Source of the DNA: Pseudomonas sp. AB6
GTDB lineage: Bacteria > Pseudomonadota > Gammaproteobacteria > Pseudomonadales > Pseudomonadaceae
Assembly: GCF_034314105.1 (NCBI RefSeq)
Contig: NZ_JAVIWJ010000001.1
Span: 1,303,501 to 1,367,500, forward strand
Direction of reading: 5' to 3'
Length of the DNA stretch: 64,000 bases
Shown here piece after piece: positions 25,058 through 33,460 of this stretch. Positions within the stretch are counted from its first letter, which is position 1; the number at the start of each line of letters is the position of its first letter. The position numbers were made by a program, and so were the translations under genes. The notes beneath the pieces are model-generated. The model had not been told where the DNA came from. It saw only the letters and a program-made list of their open reading frames with translations, and made no database searches.

Positions 25058-25788
25058 ACCTGATCACCTCCAACGCCTTGACCATGTCGTCGCAGGAAAT
25101 CGCCGACCTTGTCGAGGCTCGCCACGACAGCGTGAAGCGAACTATCGAGCGGCTGGCAGAGAAGGGCACTATTCAACTCCCACCATTGGTGGAAGTTAAG
25201 AATCACCTCGGGCAGACCGTTGAGCAATACGTGTTTTCTGATGAGAAGGGGAAGCGCGACTCAATTGTGGTCGTCGCCCAGCTCTCTCCGGAGTTCACGG
25301 CAGCACTCGTTGATCGTTGGCAGGCACTCGAAGACAAAGCGTCTCGGCCAATGACCCAAGCCGAAATCACTGCCGCCAACGCAAACCACCTGGTGTCCGT
25401 CGAACGGCAACAGTTGCAGCAGCAGGCGGCAATCGAGCGCATCGAGCGCAGGGTTGAAATCATCGCAGAGCAGCGAGTTTGGGATCACTGTCCGCAAAAC
25501 TGCGCCCCTCTTGGCCGCATCAAACAATCCATGAGCAAGCGTTTCGGCCTTTCCGGGCCGACGGTAGCGTTCGTACTGCAACAGTGGCCACACCTCCCGA
25601 AACAGGCGGGCATGGTCCGCAATGGACATGAAGAGGCGAAGGGAAGTCAATACGTCGTGTGGCACAAAACCGACGTGCTGGCAGCGTTCAATCGCTTTGT
25701 AAGCGAGTCGCAAATGGTTACGGCCACCCAGGCAACCAACCCCTATTTCGAGGGCCGGTTTCGTCTGGTCCAGCAGGCACAGTCATGA
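25054..25788 (+). CDS. Rha-family phage regulatory protein
   Basis: A 244-residue protein. The N-terminal Rha domain reads TMSSQEIADLVEARHDSVKR, TIERLAEKGTIQLPPLVEVK and KRDSIVVVAQLSPEFTAALVDRWQALE. A coiled coil follows, then a C-terminal helical DNA-binding-like part (RIKQSMSKRFGLSGPTVAFV). Rha proteins interfere with lysogeny or development in IHF-poor hosts. It leads the replication genes. Confidence 0.85.
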   Translation: MNLITSNALTMSSQEIADLVEARHDSVKRTIERLAEKGTIQLPPLVEVKNHLGQTVEQYVFSDEKGKRDSIVVVAQLSPEFTAALVDRWQALEDKASRPMTQAEITAANANHLVSVERQQLQQQAAIERIERRVEIIAEQRVWDHCPQNCAPLGRIKQSMSKRFGLSGPTVAFVLQQWPHLPKQAGMVRNGHEEAKGSQYVVWHKTDVLAAFNRFVSESQMVTATQATNPYFEGRFRLVQQAQS

Positions 25789-26186
25789 AGCGTAAATACA
25801 CAAAGAACGAACTCAAGGCACTGATCGTCGAGCTGTCGATTGACCATCACCGCGCACAACTCGCCGTGAGTCGCCGCCGCGTTGAGCTGAACGACCAGTA
25901 CCGGCACTACTTCCATGTCTATGGCGATCCAGAGCCAAACCATAGAGGAATTCGTTGGGATGATCCGCGTTACGACGGCGTTATCAAATACACCAACGAC
26001 GCTTACGACGTCTTGCGGAAAGCCAAGCAGAGTCGGTACAGCGCCAAGCGTCGTCTGGACATCGCTATTCGCCGTTTAATGCTGCTTACGAATGTGTCGT
26101 TCGCTGTGCCGGCTGGCGTGCCGGTTAAGCGTCAGGCGTTGACGCTGGTGCGACGCGCGACCCTTTCAGGGGAGTCAGTCCATTGA
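25785..26186 (+). CDS. Early prophage protein, unknown (133 aa)
   Basis: A very basic protein starting MKRKYTKNELKALIVELSID, rich in Arg and His with many Tyr (YRHYFHVYGDPEPNHRGIRW). The charge suggests nucleic-acid binding; no domain recognised. ATGA overlap with the Rha stop. Confidence 0.6.
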   Translation: MKRKYTKNELKALIVELSIDHHRAQLAVSRRRVELNDQYRHYFHVYGDPEPNHRGIRWDDPRYDGVIKYTNDAYDVLRKAKQSRYSAKRRLDIAIRRLMLLTNVSFAVPAGVPVKRQALTLVRRATLSGESVH

Positions 26187-26506
26187 GCATTCGAAGAAGT
26201 GCATCTGTTCAACGGGCATCCGGCCTCGGTAGTGCTGTCCTTGACGCTGGTCTGAGCTTTCGAGCTATTGGCCTGCTGGCATACATCCTTTCTAAACCGG
26301 TCGACTGGGAATGCTCTGTCGTTGATTTGGTTGATTTCTCTGCGAAGAGCGCCCGCCCAGAAGGCCGCGACAGCGTGTATGCGACGATCAAGGAGCTCAC
26401 CAAAGCTGGATATATCGTTCGTCGTCAGCTGCGTGATGAGGAGGGGCAAATGGACGGCGTCGAACACGAAGTCTACGCATTGCCTCAACGCGGGGTGCAG
26501 GTATGA
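26183..26506 (+). CDS. Helix-turn-helix protein of the replication module (107 aa)
   Basis: TTG start at 26183 inside the previous stop, with CAGGGGAG upstream. The sequence (LSFRAIGLLAYILSKPVDWE, DSVYATIKELTKAGYIVRRQ) is the winged-helix type seen at the N-terminus of phage replication initiators. It may help the following O-like protein. Overlaps the next gene by four bases. Confidence 0.7.
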   Translation: MSIRRSASVQRASGLGSAVLDAGLSFRAIGLLAYILSKPVDWECSVVDLVDFSAKSARPEGRDSVYATIKELTKAGYIVRRQLRDEEGQMDGVEHEVYALPQRGVQV

Positions 26507-27276
26507 GCCTCCTATTCAACTTCCGTCCCTTGGTGATCAACCCTCAGCTCGCCGAGCGTATCGGCTTGAACGAGGCGATCGTTCTTCAGCAGCTCAAGTA
26601 TTGGCTGAACGAAACAGAGTCTGGCGTCGAGCATGACGGCCGTCGCTGGGTTTATAACACCGTCGAGCAGTGGCAGAAACAGTTCCCATTCTGGTCACCG
26701 GACACTGTAAAGCGAGCGCTCAAGTCGTTGCAAAGTCAGGGTTTGGTATCGGCTGAGCAGTTGGCCAAGGCCAAGCACGATCACACCAATCATTACTCCA
26801 TCAATTACCGTTCGGGTGCCCTGATCGATCAGGGCAATTTGCCCCAATCAGAAGAGGGCAATTTGCCCCAATCGAACGGTTCAGATTGCCCCGATCTTCT
26901 TACAGAGATTACAACAAAGACTACTACAGAGAATTCTTCGTCCAATTTGACTGACCCAATGGAAGGGTTTGATCAGTTCTACAAGTTGTACCCGAAGAAA
27001 GTCGGACACAAAGCCGCTAGAACTGCATGGCTGAAATTGAGCCCCGGCGCGGACCTGCGTGCAACCTTGATGACCTCTCTTGGCAAGCAATGCGTCTCGG
27101 AAGAATGGATCAAGGAGAAGGCTCGCTACGCGCCAAACCCTGCTACTTGGCTGAATGGGGAGCGCTGGACCGACGTCCTTCCCGCAGCCATCAAATCCGC
27201 GTCCAACTACCGCGACCTTCCAGACCACACCGACGCTATGTATTCGGGGGTTGCCAATGGCAAACCAGCATTCTAA
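26503..27276 (+). CDS. Phage replication initiator (O-like / DnaT-like)
   Basis: A 257-residue protein. The N-terminal winged helix (about 15-105) reads GLNEAIVLQQLKYWLNETES, TVEQWQKQFPFWSPDTVKRA, LKSLQSQGLVSAEQLAK. A linker with the repeated peptide GNLPQS follows, then a C-terminal DnaT-like part (FDQFYKLYPKKVGHKAARTA, YAPNPATWLNGERW). The linker DNA holds two exact 19-bp repeats and a third weaker one, resembling a phage origin within its initiator gene. Confidence 0.85.
   Translation: MSLLFNFRPLVINPQLAERIGLNEAIVLQQLKYWLNETESGVEHDGRRWVYNTVEQWQKQFPFWSPDTVKRALKSLQSQGLVSAEQLAKAKHDHTNHYSINYRSGALIDQGNLPQSEEGNLPQSNGSDCPDLLTEITTKTTTENSSSNLTDPMEGFDQFYKLYPKKVGHKAARTAWLKLSPGADLRATLMTSLGKQCVSEEWIKEKARYAPNPATWLNGERWTDVLPAAIKSASNYRDLPDHTDAMYSGVANGKPAF
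26831..26896 (+). repeat. Iteron-like repeats inside the initiator gene, candidate origin
   Basis: The 19-mer AGGGCAATTTGCCCCAATC occurs at 26831-26849 and 26855-26873, 24 bp apart. A weaker third copy (AGATTGCCCCGATC) is at 26883-26896. Each contains an inverted GGGCAAnTTGCCC-like core. An A/T-richer stretch follows to about 26955. The layout resembles lambda ori inside gene O. Confidence 0.55.
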
Positions 27277-28060
27277 TTTCCGCCGTCAACCAGCCTCTCG
27301 CCCTATCATCGGTCATTGCCATCTGCACGACGGCTTTGAAAGTGCCGAGGTTGAGCAGTTCGATGGCCCCGCTCTGGTACGCACCTGCCAGTTCTGCCGC
27401 TGGGAAGCGCTGAACAAGGCGCCACTCGACAGCAAGGAGCGAAACACGGCATTGGCTCAGGTCAGAGCTGAACGCCTCAACAGCGCGCTCGTAGGGTCTG
27501 GTATCACGCCACGTTTCGTTGACAGTTCATTCGATAACTATCGCGTCGATGACAACTCAATGGCTGCCAAAGCTCTGGAGACCTGCCAGTCCTACGTCAA
27601 CCAGTTCGAAGAAAACTACCGACTGGGGCGCTCACTGATTCTGGCGGGCAAAGTCGGCTGCGGGAAATCCCACTTGGCCAGCAGCATCGTTCAGGGCGTG
27701 ATTCGATCCCATTGTGCACAGGCGCTTATCGTCTCGGTTGCCGAGATCATCCGCATTTCAAAAGGCGTCATGGTCAAAGGCGCGGACTACACCGACATCG
27801 ATGTGATTCGGGAACTGGCTGAAGTCGACTTGCTGGTCATCGATGAGCTTGGCGCGCAAAAGGGTTCGGATTACGAGCTGGGTGTTCTGCATGAAGTCCT
27901 CGACCGGCGCTATCAACTGGTCCGGCCCACGGTGGTGGTCAGTAATTTGCTCATTGCCGACCTACCAACTTTCCTCGGCCACCGGGCATTGGATCGCCTG
28001 CGGCAGAACGGCGGACTCATTGCTGGCTTCACTTGGGAATCGGCGAGGGCAACCGTATGA
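27257..28060 (+). CDS. DnaC-like helicase loader (AAA+ ATPase)
   Basis: A 267-residue protein. An N-terminal Cys/His set (CHLH ... CQFCRW) may bind zinc. The AAA+ domain has Walker A GKVGCGKSHLASS and Walker B VDLLVIDELGAQ. Related to DnaC and IstB. Start ATG 27257 (MANQHSNFRRQP) lies 20 bp inside the end of the initiator gene. It should load the phage or host DnaB helicase. Confidence 0.88.
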   Translation: MANQHSNFRRQPASRPIIGHCHLHDGFESAEVEQFDGPALVRTCQFCRWEALNKAPLDSKERNTALAQVRAERLNSALVGSGITPRFVDSSFDNYRVDDNSMAAKALETCQSYVNQFEENYRLGRSLILAGKVGCGKSHLASSIVQGVIRSHCAQALIVSVAEIIRISKGVMVKGADYTDIDVIRELAEVDLLVIDELGAQKGSDYELGVLHEVLDRRYQLVRPTVVVSNLLIADLPTFLGHRALDRLRQNGGLIAGFTWESARATV

Positions 28061-29424
28061 GCCGCGATCTATTCAGCATTCCGTCCGAACACGGCCTATT
28101 GGGCGCCATCTTTGTTGATCCAACGTTGCTTGATGAGATCAGCGGTAAGGTCAATATCGCCGACTTCCACGAACTGGAGAACGCTGCGCTGTATCGGGCC
28201 ATTCTTGACTGTCATGCCGCTGGCGATCCCGTGGACATCATCACGGTCAGCAATCACCACCCAACACTGCCATGCGGATCAAGCATGCTGGCCCATGCCG
28301 CCGAGGTCCATTCGAAGGCGCAGGGCACGTCGAGCTGGAAGACCTACGCACGGGTAATCAGAGAGCGGTCGGTGTTGCGCCAAGTGGTTTTGGTGGCCGA
28401 GTCCATTACCGAGTCAGCCAGCGAAGACAAGTCGGTTGCCGAAATCATTGCCCTTGGCCAGCAGGCGCTCGTAGACCTGCGCGACCTTGATGACGGCGAG
28501 CAGGATTACTACCGGGCGAACGAGATTCTGCCGGGAGTGATCGATACGATCGATGCCAAGTACAACAAGACCGCCCCCAAGGGCCTGACGACCGGGTTGC
28601 CGGACCTCGACAAGCTCATCAGAGGATTGCGAGCGGGGAACCTGATTACCATTGGCGGGCTCACGGGTTCAGGGAAAACAATCCTTGGCGTGCAGATCGC
28701 TCAGCACGTTACTTGCTCACTTGGCCATTCCGGTCTCATTTTCAGCATGGAAATGACTCGGGAGGAACTGATCACTCGGGGCATCGCCTCAATGGGGGGC
28801 GTTAGCCTGACGCGCCTAGATGAAGGTGAAAGTCTTGATGATGACGATTGGCCGCGCATCACTGGAGCGGTCAGAAAGCTCGACGAGGCGCGACTTTACG
28901 TCAACGATCAGGCTGGAATGACTGTGGCGCGCATCCGCTCCATTGCTCGCCAATGTCAAAGACGGGAAGGGCTGGACGTGCTCGTCGTCGACTACATCCA
29001 ACTGATCGCCACGGCGGGCAACGGGCAAAACCGCACGCTTGAAATCGGCAAGATATCCATAGCGCTGAAGAACCTGGCCAAGGAACTGAAGGTGCCCGTC
29101 ATTGTGCTGGCACAGCTCAACCGCGGCCCAACCAATCGTCCTGACAAACGACCGCGACCAAGCGACATACGCGACTCAGGGCAGATTGAGCAAGACTCCG
29201 ATGTTGTGATCCTGGTTCACAAGGACATGGAAACCGAAGCCGGCCGTAACGGCATCACCGAGTTAATCGTGGGCAAGTGCCGCCATGCTCAGGTTGGTTC
29301 ATGCAATGTTCAGCAGGAAGGCAAGTTCGTTCGATTCGTCAGCTTTGGGGGTAAGCCTCCGAGTAACGAAGAGGTTGAAATGGGCCGCTCGTATGCCAGC
29401 AGATCTAAGGGGAGAAATTCATGA
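28057..29424 (+). CDS. DnaB-type replicative helicase
   Basis: A 455-residue protein of usual DnaB length. N-terminal domain EHGLLGAIFVDPTLLDEISG; RecA-like domain with Walker A GLTGSGKTILGVQ, SMEMTREEL, Walker B LDVLVVDYIQL and the motif QLNRGPTNRPDKRPRPSDIR, DSGQIEQDSD. The phage thus brings its own helicase and loader. Start ATG 28057 overlaps the loader stop. Confidence 0.95.
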   Translation: MSRDLFSIPSEHGLLGAIFVDPTLLDEISGKVNIADFHELENAALYRAILDCHAAGDPVDIITVSNHHPTLPCGSSMLAHAAEVHSKAQGTSSWKTYARVIRERSVLRQVVLVAESITESASEDKSVAEIIALGQQALVDLRDLDDGEQDYYRANEILPGVIDTIDAKYNKTAPKGLTTGLPDLDKLIRGLRAGNLITIGGLTGSGKTILGVQIAQHVTCSLGHSGLIFSMEMTREELITRGIASMGGVSLTRLDEGESLDDDDWPRITGAVRKLDEARLYVNDQAGMTVARIRSIARQCQRREGLDVLVVDYIQLIATAGNGQNRTLEIGKISIALKNLAKELKVPVIVLAQLNRGPTNRPDKRPRPSDIRDSGQIEQDSDVVILVHKDMETEAGRNGITELIVGKCRHAQVGSCNVQQEGKFVRFVSFGGKPPSNEEVEMGRSYASRSKGRNS

Positions 29425-29720
29425 GCAGGGTATCTGCGGCACTGCCGCGCAAAAGCATGAATGAACTTGAGCGAAAGTTCCTCAAGATCGCTGGCGAAGA
29501 GTTGGCCAAGGTAAAAATCGGCGGACCAACTGCCTTGGCTTACCTGCTTGACATGATCGCCAGTTGGCATGGGCTACGGCTGGAAATCGGCTTTCACGAT
29601 TACGGACAACGCTGGCTGATTGAAGGTAACGCGCGTCAGAAGGCTGCGGACCAGTTACTGCGGTCACTGTTCGGCATCGACGATGAGCCAGCACCACGTC
29701 GCATTCGGAGGGCAGCCTAA
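29421..29720 (+). CDS. Prophage protein, unknown (99 aa)
   Basis: A small protein (MSRVSAALPRKSMNELERKF, MIASWHGLRLEIGFHDYGQRW). Basic C-terminus. ATGA overlap with dnaB, and its stop overlaps the next ATG (TAATG). No function recognised. Confidence 0.6.
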   Translation: MSRVSAALPRKSMNELERKFLKIAGEELAKVKIGGPTALAYLLDMIASWHGLRLEIGFHDYGQRWLIEGNARQKAADQLLRSLFGIDDEPAPRRIRRAA

Positions 29721-30268
29721 TGAGTGTCTATCGTGATGCTGAGCACGCCATTACGCGGGCAATGAACGTCGACTCGATATCCCTTCACAAGGGTGCTGGC
29801 TGGCAGAACAAGTACCAACCCGAAGGGTGGGTAGCGCCGAAGGCAGATAACCCTTGTCCGCTGGATAAGTTCGATCAACTGACGCAGGACAGCATGACTC
29901 GGGCGATCCTGCATCGGGTTTTATCGCCTCTTCACTGGGCGGTGCTGGTAGCGCATTTTATGGTCGACCTTGACGGCTCGACTGAGCAGCAACGCACCCT
30001 CGCAATATCGCACCTGACACGGACGGCACCGGGAAAGGCTCACTACCTCTTCCGACTCAGATGTGCGACGGCCTGGGCTTCTCCTCGCGTTACCGAAGCT
30101 TTCATGGTGCTGCACACATGGGATAACGCGGAGCCAAAAACGCCAGAGAAAACACTGTATCGGTGGCGCGCAGATATGCGCAAGTGGATGGAGAAGGAAC
30201 GTGACGAAGCAGTGGCGTCAGCGTGGGTTGTTCTCGACGAGGCGAGGCTGATAGCAGAAGCTGCTTGA
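29720..30268 (+). CDS. Last early-operon protein, unknown (182 aa)
   Basis: Contains PLDKFDQLTQDSMTRAILHR, VLSPLHWAVLVAHFMVD and a tryptophan-rich end (YRWRADMRKWMEKERDEAVA). At the end of the early operon just before the late region it stands where antiterminator or late-regulator genes often lie. I see no signature proving that role. Confidence 0.6.
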   Translation: MSVYRDAEHAITRAMNVDSISLHKGAGWQNKYQPEGWVAPKADNPCPLDKFDQLTQDSMTRAILHRVLSPLHWAVLVAHFMVDLDGSTEQQRTLAISHLTRTAPGKAHYLFRLRCATAWASPRVTEAFMVLHTWDNAEPKTPEKTLYRWRADMRKWMEKERDEAVASAWVVLDEARLIAEAA

Positions 30269-30687
30269 TGCTTTGAGAAAATGAGAATATAGTTTTCCAC
30301 ATTGCGGTTCTGCGTTTTTAAGATGCGCCGCACAGAGACAAATTTAAGCTCGGCCGCAGAGATGCGATGTCCGGGCTTTTTTGTGGGCGCCATATGTCTG
30401 GTGTTGAAGCAGGCAACGATATTGGGTCATGTCTCGCGCCATTCGACGTTAGTGATGCCTAAAGCCTCTGCCTGTGGCTTAGAAAGCTTAGGTCCTCTAG
30501 ATCCCTTACATTTAGGGATAATTTGATGGAAAAAAATTCAGTTTTTGGCGGATTTCAGCAACAGTTAGTGAAAAATGCAGTCAAAGGCTACTTTCTTTCG
30601 TCCACCGGTCAAGTTCTCGGCACTCATCGCGCATTGTTGTCTCTCAGGTTGTGCATGGATAACCCGTGCGTGAAGAGGAGATCCGTC
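30269..30687. other. Gene-poor region between early and late genes
   Basis: No convincing gene in 419 bases. It holds a hairpin terminator at about 30346-30382. A late-type promoter could be here, but I cannot identify one. Confidence 0.45.
30346..30382 (+). terminator. Terminator of the early rightward operon
   Basis: AAGCTCGG pairs with CCGGGCTT (one wobble) across a 17-base loop and runs into six T. Confidence 0.65.
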
Positions 30688-30933
30688 ATGGACATCAATG
30701 AGAAAGCGCCTGGGAATGTATCCCAAGGTGGCGTATCGAGTGGAACAGACAACGAAACTGGCTTTGATCTGCGGGATAAAGCCCAACGGGCGCTGGACGA
30801 CGAAGACACCGCTGACGATGATGTCGGCGAAGGACTGACGGATGATGAAAGGGTCAGCCGAGAAGACGATGACGCAGAAGGTGGCGCACGTGTAACGCCA
30901 GGCCCGGCAGATGAAGAGCGGCTGCCTAAGTGA
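30688..30933 (+). CDS. Very acidic small protein (81 aa), moron candidate
   Basis: Start ATG 30688 with AAGAGGAG upstream. About 25 of 81 residues are Asp or Glu (ALDDEDTADDDVGEGLTDDE), with few basic ones. Predicted disordered. No domain known. It is followed by a second acidic gene; both stand alone between early and late operons, as morons often do. Confidence 0.6.
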   Translation: MDINEKAPGNVSQGGVSSGTDNETGFDLRDKAQRALDDEDTADDDVGEGLTDDERVSREDDDAEGGARVTPGPADEERLPK

Positions 30934-31068
30934 CTTCGGAAATATCACTGCGCGCCGTCAAGTTCGACTTGTCCCATGCCCGCTCATCAGCTTATTGGCA
31001 CTTCAGAATACTGCCGTCTATCTCAACTCCATGTGCAGGTGTTCTGCACCACAGACCGGAGACAGAAC

Positions 31069-31251
31069 ATGGTAATCGACGACAACGGGCCGGAAAGCGC
31101 TTATCCCGGGCCAGCTGAACCCGGTAGCGGGGAGGATGTTTACCCCGAAGACGAACAGGATCAGGAAGGCAATCAAAGTGATGTTCCTGATATATCGGAG
31201 AGTCTTCCGGTTGACGAAGCTGAAGAGCCGTCGGCAGTTAATAGCATCTGA
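31069..31251 (+). CDS. Very acidic small protein (60 aa), moron candidate
   Basis: MVIDDNGPESAYPGPAEPGS begins a protein with 18 acidic residues and no Lys, Arg or His. CGGAGA lies before the ATG. A strong terminator follows 17 bp after its stop, so it is a small independent unit. DNA-mimic or anti-restriction roles are possible but only inferred from charge. Confidence 0.6.
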   Translation: MVIDDNGPESAYPGPAEPGSGEDVYPEDEQDQEGNQSDVPDISESLPVDEAEEPSAVNSI

Positions 31252-31268
31252 TTGTAGAGGATAAATAT

Positions 31269-31292
31269 ACCCCGCCACGTGCGGGGTTTTTT
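31269..31292 (+). terminator. Terminator after the acidic genes
   Basis: ACCCCGC / GCGGGGT perfect 7-bp stem, five-base loop, six T. Confidence 0.85.
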
Positions 31293-31474
31293 GCGTCTCC
31301 GTTTTCCCCAATCCCTCGGAACCTCTGATCGTCACGTTCAGCGAGGGCCCTATTCAAAACTCATGCCTCAAGGCAAGAGTTTGAAGCTCTGGAGCGCGCA
31401 TGGACAATTTCATCATGGAGGCGGGCGGGCACGAACTTGACGAGTCGTTTCGCCCCCTGATTGAGATCATGCAG

Positions 31475-31663
31475 TCACTTAAAGAGCTTCCCGAATTCCC
31501 GTTTGATGTCTTCTACAGCCTTATCACCGACGGCCTTGATGACCTTGCCATAAGTCTCGACAGCACCGCACTTTCTACAGGTGATCTTCGAGCTGTCGTT
31601 AGGCCTGGCCGGCGCATCGAACTGATCACTACCGCACTTCTTGCACTTAAGCTTTACCTGCAT
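31475..31663 (-). CDS. Zinc-ribbon protein (62 aa)
   Basis: Two CxxC pairs (CKKCGSDQF and CRKCGAVETYG) make a typical zinc ribbon, followed by a basic helix (VEDIKREFGKLFK). GTGGAGC lies upstream of ATG 31663. Probably a nucleic-acid or protein-binding small regulator. A frame on the opposite strand (31400-31669) overlaps it fully but lacks such support. Confidence 0.7.
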   Translation of the reverse strand: MQVKLKCKKCGSDQFDAPARPNDSSKITCRKCGAVETYGKVIKAVGDKAVEDIKREFGKLFK

Positions 31664-31701
31664 CGTTGATGCTCCACGGTTAAATTATGCAAAACGGCGA
31701 G

Positions 31702-32127
31702 TTACGCCGCTTCGACCGATACAGCCAGGCGCTTGCCAAGCAAAGCTAATGCCGCCTCGACCTGTTCCATCTTCGAGGTGTGCAGGAAATCGACAAGTCG
31801 ATCACCTTGCACCTGGTGCACGCCAAGAAGACGGCACAGATCAGCTTTACGCATATCTCGCTCCATCATGGTGTTCCACAGAACAATCTTCGCCACGGTC
31901 ACGGCCGGCAGGCGAACAACGTACTGTCCCGGATCTGGCTTCGACGCCTGAGGAATTGGTCGGCGCTGATCAACGTAGATGGATAGGGCAGTTTCGATAC
32001 CGTCCACAGACTCACGCATTGCATCGGCAATGTCATCGCCAGCACTGTTGAACTCAGGCAGGTCCGGCGCCATAACCGCGACCCCAGGGTTTTCGTCTTC
32101 GAGAATGATCACAGGGTAATCGTACAT
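31702..32127 (-). CDS. hicB: HicB-type antitoxin
   Basis: A 141-residue protein: N-terminal HicB fold (VAVMAPDLPEFNSAGDDIAD, AMRESVDGIETALSIYVDQR) and C-terminal DNA-binding HTH (MRKADLCRLLGVHQVQGDRL). It neutralises HicA and represses the operon. It follows hicA by 49 bp. Confidence 0.88.
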   Translation of the reverse strand: MYDYPVIILEDENPGVAVMAPDLPEFNSAGDDIADAMRESVDGIETALSIYVDQRRPIPQASKPDPGQYVVRLPAVTVAKIVLWNTMMERDMRKADLCRLLGVHQVQGDRLVDFLHTSKMEQVEAALALLGKRLAVSVEAA

Positions 32128-32176
32128 TTTGCAGCCCTCTATTTCGGGAAGGTGATGGAAGCGAGTGAGCTGGGGC

Positions 32177-32362
32177 TCAGTCCTTGAGCCCCAGCTGTTT
32201 GATGATTGCTTTGCTGGTCGGCTCTTTCATTTCCTTGGAGCCGTGGTCCGCAAAGACCGTTTGCTTATCCTCGTAGTAGACCTTGAAGTGGCTTGTTCCT
32301 TTGCCCGCTTCGAACCTGACTCCTTTGGACTTAAGCCATCGTCTGAACTCGCTGTACTTCAT
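32177..32362 (-). CDS. hicA: HicA-type mRNA interferase toxin
   Basis: A 61-residue protein with the double-stranded RNA-binding-like fold: FRRWLKSKGVRFEAGKGTSH, with the catalytic His in GTSHFKVYY, ending TSKAIIKQLGLKD. HicA cleaves mRNA when HicB is lost. The pair lies between early and late prophage modules, on the strand opposite the late genes. Confidence 0.9.
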   Translation of the reverse strand: MKYSEFRRWLKSKGVRFEAGKGTSHFKVYYEDKQTVFADHGSKEMKEPTSKAIIKQLGLKD

Positions 32363-32397
32363 CACCTCCCCTCGTTGTGTTGATGAGCCTATTCTAC

Positions 32398-32411
32398 AAC
32401 ACTTTTGTGTT
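32398..32411. promoter_or_regulatory. Palindrome upstream of hicAB, likely operator
   Basis: AACAC-TTTT-GTGTT, with a related ACAACA half site nearby at 32416-32421. It is in the divergent gap between hicA and the holin candidate, where HicB could bind. Confidence 0.45.
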
Positions 32412-32445
32412 ATTACAACATATTTGTTTTATATGGAGTTGACCG

Positions 32446-32763
32446 ATGGCCGAGCCCGCAAGCACCGCCGTAGCGGGGGTTCTTCTGGTGAAGTACGGCG
32501 TTGCAATCGCTGGGTTCGCCGGTGCAATCCTCTCGTTGACATTCCTGCGCGGACTGACTCGCGGCCAAGCGGCCTCGGCATTCTTCACCGGATTTGCTTC
32601 TGCAATCTTCACTACTCCACTTGCCGTCAGTTTTTTCCACATCACTCCAGATGGCGGACCGCAATACGGGGTGGCGTTTCTGATCGGCCTACTGGCAATG
32701 AACATTATCCCCGGCCTAAAAGCCTTGGCGGCTAAGTTCGGCGCCCAAGGAAGTATCGGATGA
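32446..32763 (+). CDS. Small membrane protein, holin candidate 1 (105 aa)
   Basis: Three hydrophobic segments (VLLVKYGVAIAGFAGAILSL, SAFFTGFASAIFTTPLAVSF, GVAFLIGLLAMNIIPGLKAL) and a charged end, which fits a class I holin. First gene of the late rightward series. The endolysin and spanins are far downstream, so the lysis genes would be split; that layout is common in phages of this kind. Function inferred from topology. Confidence 0.65.
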   Translation: MAEPASTAVAGVLLVKYGVAIAGFAGAILSLTFLRGLTRGQAASAFFTGFASAIFTTPLAVSFFHITPDGGPQYGVAFLIGLLAMNIIPGLKALAAKFGAQGSIG

Positions 32764-33020
32764 ATATCTTTCTTCGACCCCTCGACGTCGCGCTGTGCGT
32801 GCTTGTCATGTTCGCCGCTGCCGAGTATCTGCGACGCGTAAGGCCGATTGAGCAACCGCTGCTGAGCGCTTCCTTCTACTTGGTCGCCATCGCTGCGTTC
32901 GGCGGGTTCGTGATGGAATTGCAGGGCGATCCCGTGAGCCCGTTCACCGTAGCGTTGCACCTGGGTGTCGTGTTGTATGCCTGGGCTCGACGCGGGTACT
33001 TATTCGAGATGGCGCACTAA
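32760..33020 (+). CDS. Small membrane protein, holin/antiholin candidate 2 (86 aa)
   Basis: Two or three hydrophobic segments (LDVALCVLVMFAAAEYL, SASFYLVAIAAFGGFVMEL, TVALHLGVVLYAWARRG). Overlaps the previous gene by four bases and the next by one. Paired small membrane proteins at this place suggest holin and antiholin. Confidence 0.6.
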   Translation: MNIFLRPLDVALCVLVMFAAAEYLRRVRPIEQPLLSASFYLVAIAAFGGFVMELQGDPVSPFTVALHLGVVLYAWARRGYLFEMAH

Positions 33021-33382
33021 TGGGCCTCTTCAAATCCTTCATCGCATGGATTGCGAAACCCCTATCTGCCGAGGCAAAGAACATGACTGACGTGATCATT
33101 CAATCCGGTGCATCTGATACTTCTGCTCTTGCGTCTTTAGTAGACGCCTCGACCGTACAGCCATTACCGGCTGACACTATGGATCAGGGCAAGACAGCCG
33201 GTGCTGTAACGCTGCTGACCGGTAATGTAATGGCTGGCATGGCTTATAGCGGTGACCCGTTGGAATCCGCGATTCATAGCGTTGCGCACTTGATTAGCGA
33301 TCTCCCTGCCTTGGCTGATCGCCTAACCGATCACCTGGAAAAGCTGCTCGCCGGCCAATTGGCCAAACTCGGCGTTGCCTGA
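33020..33382 (+). CDS. Prophage protein, unknown (120 aa)
   Basis: Starts MGLFKSFIAWIAKPLSAEAK, an amphipathic helix, then a helical C-terminus (LADRLTDHLEKLLAGQLAKL). TAATG overlap with the membrane protein before it. Possibly lysis-associated; not recognised. Confidence 0.55.
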   Translation: MGLFKSFIAWIAKPLSAEAKNMTDVIIQSGASDTSALASLVDASTVQPLPADTMDQGKTAGAVTLLTGNVMAGMAYSGDPLESAIHSVAHLISDLPALADRLTDHLEKLLAGQLAKLGVA

Positions 33383-33460
33383 TTGCCACTCCGCCTTTCG
33401 ATACGTCAGAGATCGCCATGCTCTCTGTTACAGCAGCAGTCGCAGAATAGGATGTAAGAG

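Noticed and set aside
31400-31669. 89-residue + frame opposite the zinc-ribbon gene
   Set aside because: Possible, but the minus strand has two CxxC pairs and a good ribosome site, so the + frame is probably a shadow.
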